Notes under the pieces: generated by a model
Seen by the model: only the letters and a program-made list of their open reading frames with translations
The model's database searches: none
Told to the model about the DNA's origin: nothing
NCBI GenBank assembly: GCA_005788075.1
Contig: SXZC01000075.1
Location: 1 to 5,688 of the forward strand
DNA: 5,688 nt
Direction: 5' to 3'
Source: Actinomycetota bacterium
GTDB taxonomy: Bacteria > Actinomycetota > Thermoleophilia > Miltoncostaeales > Miltoncostaeaceae
Made by a program: the position numbers and the translations under genes
Part shown: positions 4,311-5,688 of the stretch, piece by piece
Numbering within the stretch: position 1 is the first letter of the stretch
Layout: the number at the start of each line of letters is the position of its first letter

Positions 4311-5054
4311 GTGACCCGTAGACTCGCCCTCATCGCCGTGACCACCGTCGCCCTCGCCGGCGCGGCTGCCCCCGCCGCCCTCGCGAAGGCATCGAACGAT
4401 CCCAAGGACGCCAACACGGTCATCTCGATCGAGGGACCCAGCGCCAACATGCTGCTCCCGGGCTGGGTGGCGGTGCGCAAGGCCGGCACGCGGACCGTGC
4501 GCGACAGCCAGGGCCAGCGCGTGACGATCTCCGCCCGCAGCGTGCTCTCGCAGGCCCTGCGCGGCACCTCCGAGAACCGGATCGCGATGAAGTGGTCGTG
4601 GTACCCGGAGTTCGCCGCCCCGTGGATCACCTCGATCGGCGGCATCGGCGCCAAGGGGGCCGAGGGCTGGAACTTCCGCGTCAACAGCGTGTACCAGTCG
4701 CGTGCCGCCAACAGGGTGAACCTCGTGGCGGGTGACCGGGTCACCTGGTACTGGGGCAAGGAGTTCGCCACCGTCCTCGAGATCGCCGACCCCGTGTACG
4801 GCAAGGCGCCCGGGGCCGTGGTGGGGCCCGGTCCCTTCACCGTGACAGTGAACGAGGTCACCTCGAAGAACGTCCGCACCCCGTCCGCCGGCGCGACGGT
4901 GACCTACGGCACCGCGACGGCCACCACCAATGCCCAGGGGCAGGCGGTGTTCGCACCGATCGCGGGCATCAGCACCCTGCGGGTGACCAAGCCTGGGCGC
5001 ATCGCCGCCACCAAGCCGGTCTGCACCCTCGGCGCGCCGGAGTGCTCCTCCTGA
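4311..5054 (+). CDS. Secreted DUF4430 domain protein with C-terminal beta domain
   Basis: A 247-residue exported protein. MTRR, a hydrophobic stretch (LALIAVTTVALAGAAAPA) and the cleavage site ALA|KA after about residue 25 form a classical signal peptide without a lipobox cysteine. Residues about 35-155 match the DUF4430 / transcobalamin C-terminal-like pattern: an early strand with SVLSQAL (77-83), W105-I, then GGIGAKGAEGWNFRVNSVYQ (110-129), and GDRVTWYWG (141-149). A second beta region (about 175-235) holds PFTVTVNEV and GATVTYGTATATTNAQGQAVF, which looks like an immunoglobulin-like or carboxypeptidase-regulatory-like sandwich. Its tail has two cysteines (C238, C245) that could form a disulfide. 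Relatives of this domain in animals bind cobalamin and in bacteria are cell-surface modules; a ligand here is not shown. The GTG start is supported by AAGGAG. tsaC follows after 4 bp. Confidence 0.85.
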   Translation: MTRRLALIAVTTVALAGAAAPAALAKASNDPKDANTVISIEGPSANMLLPGWVAVRKAGTRTVRDSQGQRVTISARSVLSQALRGTSENRIAMKWSWYPEFAAPWITSIGGIGAKGAEGWNFRVNSVYQSRAANRVNLVAGDRVTWYWGKEFATVLEIADPVYGKAPGAVVGPGPFTVTVNEVTSKNVRTPSAGATVTYGTATATTNAQGQAVFAPIAGISTLRVTKPGRIAATKPVCTLGAPECSS

Positions 5055-5058
5055 TCAC

Positions 5059-5688
5059 ATGGCAGTGATGGAGCCCGACGAGGCGGCCATCGCCGCGGGC
5101 GCGAAGGCCCTCGCGGCCAGCCGCCTCGTCGCATTCCCCACCGAGACGGTCTACGGGCTGGGCGCGAACGCCCTCGATCCCGACGCAGTGGCGGCCATCT
5201 TTGCGGCCAAGGGGCGGCCCACCGACCATCCGCTCATCTGCCACGTGGCATCCGCCGATGCACTGGCGCCCCTCGTGGCGGAGGTCACCCCCGCTGCCCG
5301 CGCGCTCGCCAGCGCCTTCTGGCCCGGCCCCCTCACCCTCGTGATGCCCCGCTCCCGCGCCGTGCCCGATGCCGTCACGGGCGGGCGCGACACCGTGGCC
5401 GTTCGCGTGCCGGTCCACCCCGTGGCGCTGTCGCTGCTGCGAGCGTTCGACGGCCCGGTGGCCGCGCCATCGGCCAACCGCTTCGGGCGCCCCTCCCCCA
5501 CCTCGGCATCCGACGTGGCCGACGAGCTCGGGGACGCCGTGGCCGTCATCCTCGACGGAGGCCCCTGCGAGATCGGCATCGAGTCGACGGTGGTCGACCT
5601 CACGTGCGACCCGCCGCAGGTGCTCCGCCCCGGTCGCATCTCGGCCGAGCAGGTGGCGCAGGTGCTTGGTGGCCCGGTCGACGCCGTG
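5059..5688 (+). CDS. tsaC: L-threonylcarbamoyladenylate synthase, TsaC/Sua5/YrdC family (right end cut)
   Basis: Makes threonylcarbamoyl-AMP from threonine, bicarbonate and ATP, the first step of the t6A37 modification of ANN-decoding tRNAs, in the cytosol. The 210 visible residues cover essentially the whole YrdC domain: FPTETVYGLGANAL (26-39), AIFAAKGRPTDHPL with K51-G-R53 (46-59), FWPGPLTLVMP (87-97), AVRVP (114-118), APSANRFGRPSPTSA with S138-A-N140 (136-150), ILDGGPCEIGIESTVVD (164-180) and VLRPGRI (188-194). K-x-R and S-x-N are the conserved active-site motifs. The window ends before a stop, so a short TsaC (about 200-220 residues) cannot be told from a long Sua5 with an extra domain. 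Three in-frame starts occur at once (ATG 5059, GTG 5065, ATG 5068). No Shine-Dalgarno is well placed, so translation may be coupled to the DUF4430 gene 4 bp upstream. Confidence 0.95.
   Translation, partial: MAVMEPDEAAIAAGAKALAASRLVAFPTETVYGLGANALDPDAVAAIFAAKGRPTDHPLICHVASADALAPLVAEVTPAARALASAFWPGPLTLVMPRSRAVPDAVTGGRDTVAVRVPVHPVALSLLRAFDGPVAAPSANRFGRPSPTSASDVADELGDAVAVILDGGPCEIGIESTVVDLTCDPPQVLRPGRISAEQVAQVLGGPVDAV

Noticed and set aside
3710..4879. Long minus-strand open frame spanning the small gene, the intergenic gap and most of the DUF4430 gene
   Set aside because: It crosses a promoter region and is antisense or out of frame to two genes with better evidence. It has no recognisable domain. 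Long shadow frames are common at this GC content.
1..5688. Mobile element, CRISPR, toxin-antitoxin or defence island
   Set aside because: No transposase, integrase, spaced direct repeats, terminal inverted repeats or defence-type domains were seen, and composition is even across the window.

Overview
The window is very GC-rich DNA (roughly 70% by eye). GTG starts are used and genes are tightly packed on both strands. TAGNNT hexamers sit just upstream of several start codons. Together this suggests a high-GC actinobacterium, possibly of the Thermoleophilia/Solirubrobacterales type. That placement is an inference from composition and gene style; no marker gene fixes it. No rRNA, tRNA, CRISPR array, insertion sequence or phage gene was seen.

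Layout from left to right. The first 45 codons of a major facilitator superfamily transporter run off the left edge (minus, 1-136). Next is a PrmA-like SAM-dependent methyltransferase (minus, 162-944). Divergent from it, 22 bp away, is an aldehyde dehydrogenase with an unusual cofactor site (plus, 967-2307). It meets a second, canonical aldehyde dehydrogenase tail to tail across 4 bp (minus, 2312-3700). Upstream of that gene on the same strand is a small unrecognised protein gene (minus, 3753-4160). A 150-bp divergent intergenic region follows. It leads to a secreted protein with a DUF4430 (transcobalamin C-terminal-like) domain and a C-terminal beta domain (plus, 4311-5054). Four bases later begins the tRNA t6A gene tsaC/sua5 (plus, 5059 to the right edge).

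The genes do not form one obvious pathway. The two aldehyde dehydrogenases share a 3' junction, not an operon. The DUF4430 gene and tsaC are likely co-transcribed from the 4161-4310 region. The most informative non-coding pattern is the hexamer TAG[A/G][G/C]T. It lies 6-9 nt upstream of four start codons that lack a Shine-Dalgarno sequence, which fits leaderless transcription. It also lies 29 nt upstream of a fifth start that does have a strong Shine-Dalgarno. A perfect 19-bp palindrome lies inside the first aldehyde dehydrogenase gene. The content otherwise looks like ordinary chromosomal metabolism and housekeeping, and I do not see a clear new defence or mobile system.
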